A stretch of DNA of 11,986 nt. It comes from CAYNWT01 sp964450955 (GTDB taxonomy: Bacteria; Planctomycetota; Planctomycetia; Planctomycetales; Planctomycetaceae). The translations under genes and the position numbers were made by a program. Below the pieces are notes generated by a model, which saw only the letters and a list, made by a program, of their open reading frames with translations, was not told the DNA's origin and ran no database searches. The stretch is taken from assembly GCA_964450955.1 (NCBI GenBank), contig CAYVFI010000073.1, positions 1 through 11,986 of the forward strand. Direction: 5' to 3'. The first letter of the stretch is position 1; every line of letters starts with the position of its first letter. Of this stretch, positions 1-6,952 are shown piece by piece.

Positions 1-6
1 CTCCGC

Positions 7-89
7 GACTGAACGAAAATCGCTGTAGGAATAAGATCGATGAGTGGAATAAACAAAAGTTTTAAGCCACAGACTTCTCAGAAGAACCA
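7..89 (+). repeat. Terminal inverted repeat, left copy
   Basis: This 83-bp segment reappears in reverse complement at 11904-11986. The outer 46 bp are identical and the only three differences are at 56, 62 and 64 (80/83). It contains the small palindrome CTTCTCAGAAG. It ends five bases beyond the stop codon of the RND transporter gene, so it could lie in that gene's 3' untranslated region. On the minus strand a GTTTT just past that stop can pair with AAAAC inside the repeat, followed by a T-rich TTTTGTTT, which gives a weak terminator-like shape. No transposase is nearby. It is probably a dispersed intergenic repeat, but an element end is possible. Confidence 0.9.
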
Positions 90-94
90 AAACT

Positions 95-2380
95 TCAAAC
101 CGTGTCCGTATCCGGTAAGCCAACTTTTCCGCCGGACAAAAGCGCCGGTAGCAAAACCAGATCGCCAATCAGCGCCATCATCAACATCGATGCCAGCAGG
201 ATTCCAAATCGCACGGTCGGCAGGAACCCGCAAAACGCGTACAGGCCAATGCTTAACCCGCAGGACAGGCTGGTTTGAACCATCGCCGATCCGCAGTGAC
301 GCATCGTGTGCTCAATGGCGTCAACCGGTGCGTCACCGGCATCAATGCGTTCACGCCACCACAAAACAAAGTGCAGCGTGTCATCGACAGCGATTCCCAA
401 CGCGACACTGGCAGTCATTAGCGATGCGACATCCAACGACAGCTCTAACCATCCAGCCAGACCCAGCACCACCAACGCCGGAAACACGTTCGGAAACGAA
501 GCCAGACCCATCGCGCGGGCCGATCGAAGCAGACCCAGCACAACCAATGAAATCAGTATGAACGCGGTACCGTACGTGATGGCCAAATCGCGAAGGAATT
601 GTCGGTCAACAAAGTCGAACAAGATGAATTCGCCAGTTGGAAGAACCGTCATGCGTTCGTCAGCCAACACTAGCCGGCCGTCTTCATAAAACGTCGCACG
701 CGCAAGGTCTTCCACATCGCGCTGTAACGCCGGCACATCCACCATTGCCAGGCCAGAGTATCGCAGCGACACGCGCCAGACTTCGAAGTCGGACGCTTCA
801 TCCACATGTAACAGCCTGTACTGTGAGAGTGTTTTGCGGAGCGTATTCAGCTTGCCGTATTCGCGAGACCGAGCGAACCCGGTTGCATTTGGAACCCAAC
901 GCGGAGCAAATGTCTGACTCGATACCGCCGCCGACACCGGCGTCGCTGCCTTTACCCGATCGCACAAATCGCCAATCAAACGTATGCGGTCAAAGTCGTT
1001 CGCCCGAACAGGGTTGTCGAACTTCAACAGCAGTTCTACAGAACTTAGCGGACCAATGTCGCTTTCAATACTGGCCGCGTCTTTCAGTATCGAATGACCG
1101 GACGGGAAGAAGTTCCGCAGGTTGCCACCCGTTCCGATTCCCGTCACCCCAACACCAAGCGCCGCCATTCCACCAATCATGACCACAATAATGGGAACCC
1201 TGAACCGAGTCGTCCCGCGCGCCAGCCAGCGCCAGAAACCACCGCGGTTCGTGTCCCCAACGGACCATCGAGCGGGAAACATTCTTAGCCACGATGAGAG
1301 GCCAACAAGGGTAATTACGCTGGCTAACAGCACCGACATCCCGCCAAAGAATCCAAACTCACGCACCGGACGCGTGTTGCTGAGACACAAAGAAAACAGA
1401 CCGGCTCCTGTCGTCAGCGAACAGAAAAATACAGGGCGGAACGCGTGAGCAACGGCGCCAGCCACAGCCGTATCGTGTGCAGTTCCTACATCACCGACCG
1501 AACCGCGAGCACTGCGGTAGTAACTTAGAAAGTGCAAACAGGCAGACACCGTTAACAGCATCAGCAACGTTGGTAGCGGCCAAACGATCGCGTTCAGGTT
1601 GATGTCCGTAAAGTAAATCAGCGTAAACGAAACACAGCCGGTGTATGTGCCCAATGCGTTAATAAAACACGCCAACCGCCAGTCGCGGACAAACACCCAC
1701 GTCAGCAGCAAAGCAACAATCATAATCACAGGCACCATCCGAAAAGGCGACCGGAACCCTTCGTCATCCAGCACGTGTAAATCGTGCCCCAATCCGGCAA
1801 ATCGAACCTGTTCGGTATCGATGCCCGCATCGATCAACACATCACTAAGCTTCCGAAAAACAACCTCGCGCTGCGTTCGTCCCGCTTCCGATAAGTTGAA
1901 CGCAACCCCGGTTCGTAAACCGTCTTTGCCCAGAATCGTGCCCTCAAGACGCTCGCGAATTGTCGATTCGTCCACGCGCCCCCGATCACGCAGCGCGGCG
2001 TATACCGACCGGCCACTGCTGACAGAATCAATCAACCCACCCAGGCGGTCCTCACCCAAGACCTGTTCGACTCGCGCCAGTGCCTTGTCTTCGCGCGAAC
2101 TTCCCGGCCATGTCAGCAATACGCATTCGTTCGGCCCGAACCAGTTGCGAAAATCAGTGAACCGTTGACTGGCGTCAGTCGCCGGATCAGCCCACTCAGT
2201 GATCTCATTCCGGAACCGCGCAGACGCGCGACTGGCTGCCAGGAGCACCAGCGGGAACGTCACAGCCAGGATCAACAAAACCCAGCCCGCGCGAGACAGC
2301 CAAACGCGTGGGACGCGATTTAAGAACGTTTGCGGTTCGAGCCGGGCAGGGTTGTCAGTCGATTTGTGCGAATCGATCAC
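95..2380 (-). CDS. RND/MMPL-superfamily transporter (HAE3-like)
   Basis: An inner-membrane, proton-driven RND permease of 761 residues, the usual length for single-gene MMPL/HAE3 proteins. The topology is the duplicated RND fold. TM1 is at about 33-49, followed by a first periplasmic domain (50-213) and a helix cluster (about 216-370). TM7 is near 395-416, followed by a second periplasmic domain and a final helix cluster from about 598. The motif GIAVDDTLHF (about 662-671) is the characteristic HAE3-type signature with paired acidic residues in the membrane. The GTG start at 2380 leaves a 19-bp gap after the methyltransferase stop. A TTG at 2467 would add 29 unconserved-looking residues and overlap the upstream gene by 68 bp. 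It is the last gene of the radical SAM-methyltransferase operon and has no adaptor or outer-membrane partner. Relatives of this class move lipids such as hopanoids, so export of a hydrophobic product of the upstream enzymes is my inference. Confidence 0.93.
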   Translation of the reverse strand: MIDSHKSTDNPARLEPQTFLNRVPRVWLSRAGWVLLILAVTFPLVLLAASRASARFRNEITEWADPATDASQRFTDFRNWFGPNECVLLTWPGSSREDKALARVEQVLGEDRLGGLIDSVSSGRSVYAALRDRGRVDESTIRERLEGTILGKDGLRTGVAFNLSEAGRTQREVVFRKLSDVLIDAGIDTEQVRFAGLGHDLHVLDDEGFRSPFRMVPVIMIVALLLTWVFVRDWRLACFINALGTYTGCVSFTLIYFTDINLNAIVWPLPTLLMLLTVSACLHFLSYYRSARGSVGDVGTAHDTAVAGAVAHAFRPVFFCSLTTGAGLFSLCLSNTRPVREFGFFGGMSVLLASVITLVGLSSWLRMFPARWSVGDTNRGGFWRWLARGTTRFRVPIIVVMIGGMAALGVGVTGIGTGGNLRNFFPSGHSILKDAASIESDIGPLSSVELLLKFDNPVRANDFDRIRLIGDLCDRVKAATPVSAAVSSQTFAPRWVPNATGFARSREYGKLNTLRKTLSQYRLLHVDEASDFEVWRVSLRYSGLAMVDVPALQRDVEDLARATFYEDGRLVLADERMTVLPTGEFILFDFVDRQFLRDLAITYGTAFILISLVVLGLLRSARAMGLASFPNVFPALVVLGLAGWLELSLDVASLMTASVALGIAVDDTLHFVLWWRERIDAGDAPVDAIEHTMRHCGSAMVQTSLSCGLSIGLYAFCGFLPTVRFGILLASMLMMALIGDLVLLPALLSGGKVGLPDTDTV

Positions 2381-2399
2381 AGGTTCCGCTCGATTCGAT

Positions 2400-3371
2400 T
2401 CAGCAGCAGGACGACGCGCTACCCGACTCGCACGCAGTCCTGGTTCGCTTGCCCTTCGAGAACACAATCATCCCGTATTGCACGGTTCCGTCCGCGACCA
2501 GGTCAACCGCCTGCTTCATTAGCCCGCGAATCTCACGGATGTCCAACTGCAGGTCGGGAATCGCGCCCAAAGCCTTACCCATGCCGGCCATGACCAGCTT
2601 GCGTTTGAGATCTGAAACCAATTCTGTCAGCGTTTGGGATTCGTCAACGTAGCTGGCGACAGAGAACCCGGCATCCAAAAACAGTCGTTGATAACCGGGC
2701 ACCGTATGCGCTTTCGCCAGGCAGGTCCACGGAGCGATGCTGGCTGCCACATTCTCCGGCAGCTGGCCATCGACAATCATGTCGGTCATTGCAAACACGC
2801 CGCCCGGCTTAAGCACTCGGAACGCTTCGCGCGCCACAGCCGCCTGATCAGCAAACGTGCTCACCGCGCACTCGCAGGTCACGGCGTCCAGGCTTTCGTC
2901 GTCGAAGGGCAACTGGTCCGCACTTCCCTGCAGATACGCGGCAGAACCCCCCGGCACTGCAGCCGCAGTTTCAGGTTCTGAACAACACGGGTCACCTGGT
3001 TCGCAGCACGGCTGGCTGGTTTCACCCAGACTGACGACTGGAAGAACCGGCTGCTTGTCGGACGCAGCCGCGCCAGCCGCTGCCGCCTGTGCTCGTGAAA
3101 TATTCACGTCACTGAAATCAAGCCCGGTCGCGTGAAAACCCAACTGCGCCATGTGCCGCACTGTGGAACCCAGCCCACACGCGATGTCAGCCGTCTTCGC
3201 TCCTGGCCCCAGGCAAAGCGCCTGCACCAACCGCTCAGACAAAGCCGCGCCGCCGGGGTGAAAGTTCTCACCCATCAACTGCTGCACAATGTCCTGCTCG
3301 TAAAAATTCGCGCAACACATGGCCGCGGCCTGGCCGTCGTTTGAACTGCTTTCAACAGACTGGTTCGACAT
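2400..3371 (-). CDS. Class I SAM-dependent methyltransferase with Cys-pair motifs
   Basis: A soluble 323-residue Rossmann-fold methyltransferase. The SAM-binding motif I is ADIACGLGS (61-69), the acidic end of strand 2 is GLDFS (83-87), and the later strands are LDAVTCECAVSTF (161-173) and VLKPGGVFAMTD (186-197). The N-terminal CCANFYEQD (19-27) and HPGG (38-41) are, as I recall, typical of a subgroup often found beside radical SAM genes. An apparent insertion of about 40 residues (104-146) carries CCEPGDPCC, and the protein ends in SCC, so three or four cysteine pairs could bind a metal(loid). The ATG at 3371 shares one base with the radical SAM stop (TAATG) and has AGGA about nine bases upstream, which points to translational coupling. 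The methyl acceptor is unknown. ArsM-like arsenic methylation is a conceivable alternative because of the cysteine pairs, but the neighbours do not support it. Confidence 0.94.
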   Translation of the reverse strand: MSNQSVESSSNDGQAAAMCCANFYEQDIVQQLMGENFHPGGAALSERLVQALCLGPGAKTADIACGLGSTVRHMAQLGFHATGLDFSDVNISRAQAAAAGAAASDKQPVLPVVSLGETSQPCCEPGDPCCSEPETAAAVPGGSAAYLQGSADQLPFDDESLDAVTCECAVSTFADQAAVAREAFRVLKPGGVFAMTDMIVDGQLPENVAASIAPWTCLAKAHTVPGYQRLFLDAGFSVASYVDESQTLTELVSDLKRKLVMAGMGKALGAIPDLQLDIREIRGLMKQAVDLVADGTVQYGMIVFSKGKRTRTACESGSASSCC

Positions 3372-4828
3372 TACAAATTTCCTGTTGGACGGTTGATCGC
3401 ATTGTATTCGCAAAACGAAACAGGCGTTCCATCTGCCGAAATGATGTGGACGCAACACTTGTCGATGCGGTCCTGGTCGTAGGAATACGCATCCATGAAT
3501 GGCTTGATGCCAATGGCAAACATGCCGTCCCAGTTGGACGAATCGTGTTCGCCCACGGCGTCGGTGGGCAGAGATTCGACAAGATCCAACAGTCCGTCAA
3601 GCGCGGCGTCGTCTAATTCGGCCAGACTGCCACTGGCCATGACCTTGGATAGCAGGTCCGCAAAACTACCGGCGCTGTCGAAGGTGTCGGACACCGCAGC
3701 GATCATTTCCTGATTCGCAGGCTTGGCCCATTCCTGATACCGCGGCAGATACCGCGAAATGGGAATCAACCCGTTGGGCGAACGCAAGGCGACGGCCAGA
3801 CTGAAACAGTTTGGATCAGAACACGGAATGGGTGTGAAGTCATCGTTGCTAAACAGCCCATCAGTTTGCTCGCAAATATCGCGAACCACATCCGCAACCG
3901 TCAGCCGTTCGACAACACGCGGGTTGTCGTACCGACCGGAATACATGGCCGGCTGGATCATGATCTTGCGAATGCTGTTGGTTCGCACCGAAGCCCAGCG
4001 GATAAGTTCGCCGACTTCGTCGTGGTTGATCTCACGAGTCAACGTAATAGTCGGCACCGTGTTGATACCCAGGTCTTCGCAGTGATCGGCCGCCTGAATC
4101 TTGGTCTCCAGCAAGTCACGCCCGCGCAGCAGCTCGTAAGTGGCAGGTCGGAACCCATCAAACTGTAGATAAACCGAAACGCGTTTATCGTAGCTGGCTA
4201 ACCGTTCGGCGAACTCCCGCTTCGCCAGCATGATGGCGTTGGTGTTGATGTAAACCTGACGGATGCCTTTATCCAGCGCGATCTCAAGGATCTCGAAGAA
4301 GTCCGGGTGGATGGTCGGTTCGCCGCCGGAAAGTTGAATCAGGTCGGCGTCGCCTTTGCCCTGTTCCAGTAGTTCGTCAATCAACGCCGTGAAGCGTTCG
4401 ACAGACATAAAGTCTTTGTTCTGCGGGGACGAACCGGCGTAGCAAGTGGGGCAGGTTAGATTACAGCTTTGCGTAATCTCAATCAGCATGTTGCAGCTAT
4501 GGTTGGCAACCTGATCGCCACAGTGCTGCGAAGGTCCGCAGCAACACACCAACGATTCAACGTTGGGATCTGCCAGGTAGTAGTGCGACCGATCTGACGC
4601 CAGCAGCGCCGTGTACTTGCCGTGGTCGTCGCACGCTTTATCCATATACACCGCACCGTCGCGTTCGTAGACGACAGCGTGAATGTGCTTCAGGCAAACC
4701 GGGCACAGGCTTGTCGTTTCCTTAAGCTGGTCGCCCGTGCCGAACGCCGCGTCCGCGGGATAAGCTTCCTCGCCGGATGCATTTGGAGAAGCAGACTGGT
4801 TCGGTTCGTAGATTGGTAACAGGCTCAC
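3371..4828 (-). CDS. Radical SAM enzyme, tetraether synthase/MJ0619-like
   Basis: A 485-residue radical SAM protein. The cluster motif CNLTCPTC (C122, C126, C129) is followed by a SAM-binding GGEPT (168-172). An N-terminal metal-site module reads LCPVCL (C42, C45) and KACDDHG (C66). Further cysteines are CCCGPSQHC (95-103), C112, PCSDPNC (C336, C341) and, near the C terminus, CCVH (458-461) with FCEYN (472-476). This layout of a zinc or rubredoxin-like site, a central TIM barrel and auxiliary cysteines matches what I recall of the archaeal MJ0619/tetraether synthase group. Those proteins were first proposed to methylate pterins and later shown to join lipid chains. Bacterial relatives are mostly uncharacterised. 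The start is GTG at 4828, the first usable start after an in-frame stop, with no clear Shine-Dalgarno. First gene of the operon; its stop overlaps the methyltransferase start. The radical SAM class is certain, the subgroup probable and the substrate unknown. Confidence 0.96.
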   Translation of the reverse strand: MSLLPIYEPNQSASPNASGEEAYPADAAFGTGDQLKETTSLCPVCLKHIHAVVYERDGAVYMDKACDDHGKYTALLASDRSHYYLADPNVESLVCCCGPSQHCGDQVANHSCNMLIEITQSCNLTCPTCYAGSSPQNKDFMSVERFTALIDELLEQGKGDADLIQLSGGEPTIHPDFFEILEIALDKGIRQVYINTNAIMLAKREFAERLASYDKRVSVYLQFDGFRPATYELLRGRDLLETKIQAADHCEDLGINTVPTITLTREINHDEVGELIRWASVRTNSIRKIMIQPAMYSGRYDNPRVVERLTVADVVRDICEQTDGLFSNDDFTPIPCSDPNCFSLAVALRSPNGLIPISRYLPRYQEWAKPANQEMIAAVSDTFDSAGSFADLLSKVMASGSLAELDDAALDGLLDLVESLPTDAVGEHDSSNWDGMFAIGIKPFMDAYSYDQDRIDKCCVHIISADGTPVSFCEYNAINRPTGNL

Positions 4829-5020
4829 GGAGGTTACTCGACGTTTGTGTAATCAGGGAAATAAAAACTGATAAGCGGTCTTCACACCTCAAGCGACTGT
4901 CGTTCGAGACGTCTATTCAAGCTGAAACCCGGAAGATTATCCAACACCACTACGCTTGCGCAACAACAATCGCCCAACCCCAATGTCCAAAGCAACCCCG
5001 CGACTGAGAAGGTGACAGCT

Positions 5021-5046
5021 CCGCCGGAGGAGGGGGGATCCGGCGG
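5021..5046. repeat. Perfect 8-bp inverted repeat (hairpin)
   Basis: CCGCCGGA at 5021-5028 and TCCGGCGG at 5039-5046 are exact reverse complements around a purine-rich 10-base loop (GGAGGGGGGA). The left arm is also half of a second small palindrome, CTCCGCCGGAG (5019-5029). Neither strand has a T-run after the stem, so it is not a standard intrinsic terminator. It lies in the leader region of the radical SAM operon and may be a structural intergenic repeat. Confidence 0.7.
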
Positions 5047-5092
5047 TTGGGATGCAGTTGGCTGACCTACAGGATTCGAAGCTGCCTGGACA

Positions 5093-5124
5093 AAGGGATG
5101 AAGGGATGAAGGGATGACCGGATG
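5093..5124. repeat. Octamer tandem repeat (AAGGGATG)
   Basis: Three perfect head-to-tail copies of AAGGGATG occupy 5093-5116, followed by a degenerate fourth copy, ACCGGATG. On the minus strand this reads as repeated CATCCCTT. It is an intergenic microsatellite-like tract between the DUF547 and radical SAM genes. Octamer tracts can change in copy number, but whether this one affects expression of the operon cannot be told from sequence. Confidence 0.85.
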
Positions 5125-5254
5125 ACACCGACACAAAAAGGCACTGAAAACGGGCCCTTTCGCGACCGACTGTCACGGGCATTACAATTCAGACGGCACA
5201 ACAGCCGGAATCCTTACCCTTGAGTTCACCCTTCGTCCTCAAACCCACAATCTC

Positions 5255-5284
5255 TCTGCCGAAAACAGCAGCCACTTCGGCAGA
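5255..5284 (-). terminator. Hairpin just downstream of the DUF547 gene
   Basis: TCTGCCGAA (5255-5263) and TTCGGCAGA (5276-5284) form a perfect 9-bp stem with a 12-base loop, beginning 27 bases past the stop of the minus-strand DUF547 gene. Its position suits a transcription terminator or an mRNA 3' end stabiliser. The bases after the stem on the minus strand (GAGATTGTGGG) lack a U-tract, so Rho-independent termination is only possible, not shown. Confidence 0.4.
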
Positions 5285-5310
5285 ACCAGCTTGTCGTTGA
5301 TTGCAGTCGG

Positions 5311-6414
5311 CTACGGCAACAATATTCCGTACAGGTTCGAACCGGTACCGGCCTGGTTAAGTGACCAGTCGTAGTAGAACCGATGAAACTTTCGCACGCC
5401 GCTTAGTTTCCGCCGTGTCGCTGGATTCGCGTACTGCCACATGTGCTGAATGACAGCCTGGTCGCTGCCGCCGAAGTCGGCCTTGTACCAGTCGAAGATC
5501 TTTGACGCATTCACACCAAAGACCCCCACCTTCACCGCGCGGTCTGTGTTAATGAAATCGTAGGCGGCTCGGTTTAGTCGAGCGTCCAGGTTGGCGGACG
5601 TCCAGGCCGTGCAACTTAGGTTCGGACAGCCCACCGACGCGCAGTTCAGCGCGTAGTGGATTCTTGGATCCTTAAACACCGGCCGAATGATACCGCTCTC
5701 GACATCAGTCAGTGACAACGAACGCCCCATGACGTTCAGGATTTTGTCGTCAAAAGGACCAACCAGATCCAGCGGCTTCGTTTTGATTTGACGCACAGAC
5801 AGCAGCGGTCGTTTGGCAACCACAAACCCAACCGTCGTGGCGTTGTACAGATTGAACCAGTAGGCCAGCTGTTCGGCCTTGTTCAGTGTCCGCGTGTCTG
5901 TCGCCTGCAACGTGTACAAGTAACCGCACAGCACTTCAAAGTCTGAACGCGTCATGCCACGATAGTTGAACCGGTTCACACCGCGGGCATCAGTCCTCAC
6001 ATAGCGCGACAGCAAATAGTCCCACGTCGAATGATCGACCATCTGCCTTGAGTTCGGATCGTGCTGTGTCCAGATCTGATCATTCAGCTCCGACGCGCCG
6101 ACTCCCGGCGAACCACCTGCGTTCTGACCGGCTGCACCCTGTCCTTGAATCGGCATACCGCCTTGATTGAAAGACGGTGACACACTGCCCTGACCGAACG
6201 GCATCGTTTGCTGTGGGAATGACTGTTGCGGCAACGCCTGGTTCGGGCTCGAAAAGCCTGAACTCGGAGCCGACGGGAACGAATTTGCTGGCGGAGCAAT
6301 CGCACCGCCACCACCACCACCACCTGAATTTCGTGAGGAAGACTGGGCCTGCGCGGGCACCGCTGATACCAAGGCAAACAAACCCAACGTGACTAGAGTT
6401 TTCATAGATCTCAT
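5311..6414 (-). CDS. Secreted DUF547 domain protein
   Basis: A 367-residue exported protein of unknown activity. Residues 1-23 form a signal peptide (MRSMK, then a hydrophobic stretch and an AQA cleavage site). A low-complexity linker follows (about 25-105) with seven consecutive glycines at 31-37 and many Pro, Gln, Ser and Gly. The DUF547 domain spans roughly 115-350. Its opening signature is VDHSTWDYLLSRYV (126-139), then AYWFNLYNATT (184-194) and the hallmark NCASVGCPNL (257-266). The ATG at 6414 is chosen because AGGTGA lies seven bases upstream and the signal peptide follows directly. The frame stays open to 6630, but that extension would bury the signal peptide. A second ATG at 6405 is also possible. 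It stands alone, divergent from the SGNH-DUF1080 gene. DUF547 proteins have no settled function, so none is assigned. Confidence 0.93.
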   Translation of the reverse strand: MRSMKTLVTLGLFALVSAVPAQAQSSSRNSGGGGGGGAIAPPANSFPSAPSSGFSSPNQALPQQSFPQQTMPFGQGSVSPSFNQGGMPIQGQGAAGQNAGGSPGVGASELNDQIWTQHDPNSRQMVDHSTWDYLLSRYVRTDARGVNRFNYRGMTRSDFEVLCGYLYTLQATDTRTLNKAEQLAYWFNLYNATTVGFVVAKRPLLSVRQIKTKPLDLVGPFDDKILNVMGRSLSLTDVESGIIRPVFKDPRIHYALNCASVGCPNLSCTAWTSANLDARLNRAAYDFINTDRAVKVGVFGVNASKIFDWYKADFGGSDQAVIQHMWQYANPATRRKLSGVRKFHRFYYDWSLNQAGTGSNLYGILLP

Positions 6415-6952
6415 CACTTCACCTATCTCAACAACACGGGCGCTCGCTACCCAACTCCAGACGGTCGACCCACCCACTCTCTTACCCGGATATTCCTTAC
6501 TCTCGACAATGGTTCCCAACGACTTCACGGGTTGATGGGATAGGAACGGTCGTGATCCGGAACAAACGGAATTTACTCCACTCGAATTACCAAGCCCGCC
6601 CGTTCCGCCAAATGACATGCAATACGCCACACCCCAACATAGCCCACGTTTTTTGCAGATCTCTCAACCGGCAGAGCACAATCCATAATCCCCAACCCGA
6701 ACCCCCACCTTTGAACAGGTAATCGTTAAACCGTCGCAAATGTTGAACAGTTGGCAGCGCTAAATCCCGCCGTCTGCAACAAACACGAATGGGTTCAAAT
6801 CAGACACCAATGCAGGGCCAACCATTAGTGCTCAATTAGTGCCGGTTCGTGGTTCAAACCTGCCTGCCGCAGCGAGTTAGAGGAGCCAACAAATCCAGCC
6901 ACCACGCCCCTGACACCGGATGACTTTCTAACAAGCCACCTGGCCCGCAATA
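6415..6952. other. 538-bp divergent intergenic region
   Basis: This spacer lies between the divergent DUF547 (minus) and SGNH-DUF1080 (plus) genes, so it should contain promoters for both. I see no RNA gene, no long inverted repeat and no persuasive sigma-70 boxes. A short direct repeat, TTGAACAG, occurs at about 6713 and 6743 and could be a weak operator, but eight bases is close to chance. The right part (about 6800-6950) is AT/GC-mixed and featureless. Confidence 0.6.

Larger units (their letters stand above)
4829..5310. other. 482-bp intergenic region with repeats and hairpins
   Basis: This gap separates the end of the DUF547 gene (minus) from the start of the radical SAM gene (minus). 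It should therefore hold the operon's promoter and 5' leader. I see no convincing gene: minus-strand reading frames of 80-odd codons exist but have no family resemblance or ribosome binding site. The gap carries an octamer tandem repeat (5093-5124) and two perfect hairpins (5021-5046 and 5255-5284), listed separately. I could not identify a clear -35/-10 pair. Confidence 0.7.

Noticed and set aside
40..561. Plus-strand open frame opposite the RND transporter
   Set aside because: It runs antisense to a strongly supported transporter gene, begins inside the terminal repeat, and has basic low-complexity composition.
3372..3458. 29-residue upstream extension of the methyltransferase
   Set aside because: It would overlap the radical SAM gene by 88 bases. 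The TAATG overlap with AGGA upstream of 3371 gives a better start.
2400..4828. Arsenosugar-type ArsM/ArsS pair
   Set aside because: A radical SAM plus methyltransferase with cysteine pairs invites it. However, the radical SAM protein is much longer and has the Tes/MJ0619-type cysteine layout, and no ars regulator or transporter is present.
4882..5182. Two overlapping minus-strand frames of 80-odd codons in the intergenic gap
   Set aside because: They cover the hairpin and octamer repeat, lack ribosome binding sites and recognisable motifs, and overlap each other in different frames.
6415..6630. 72-residue upstream extension of the DUF547 protein
   Set aside because: It would place the signal peptide internally. 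The Shine-Dalgarno AGGTGA directly precedes the ATG at 6414.
6712..6752. TTGAACAG direct repeat as an operator
   Set aside because: It is only eight bases long with no symmetry and no neighbouring regulator gene, so chance occurrence is likely.
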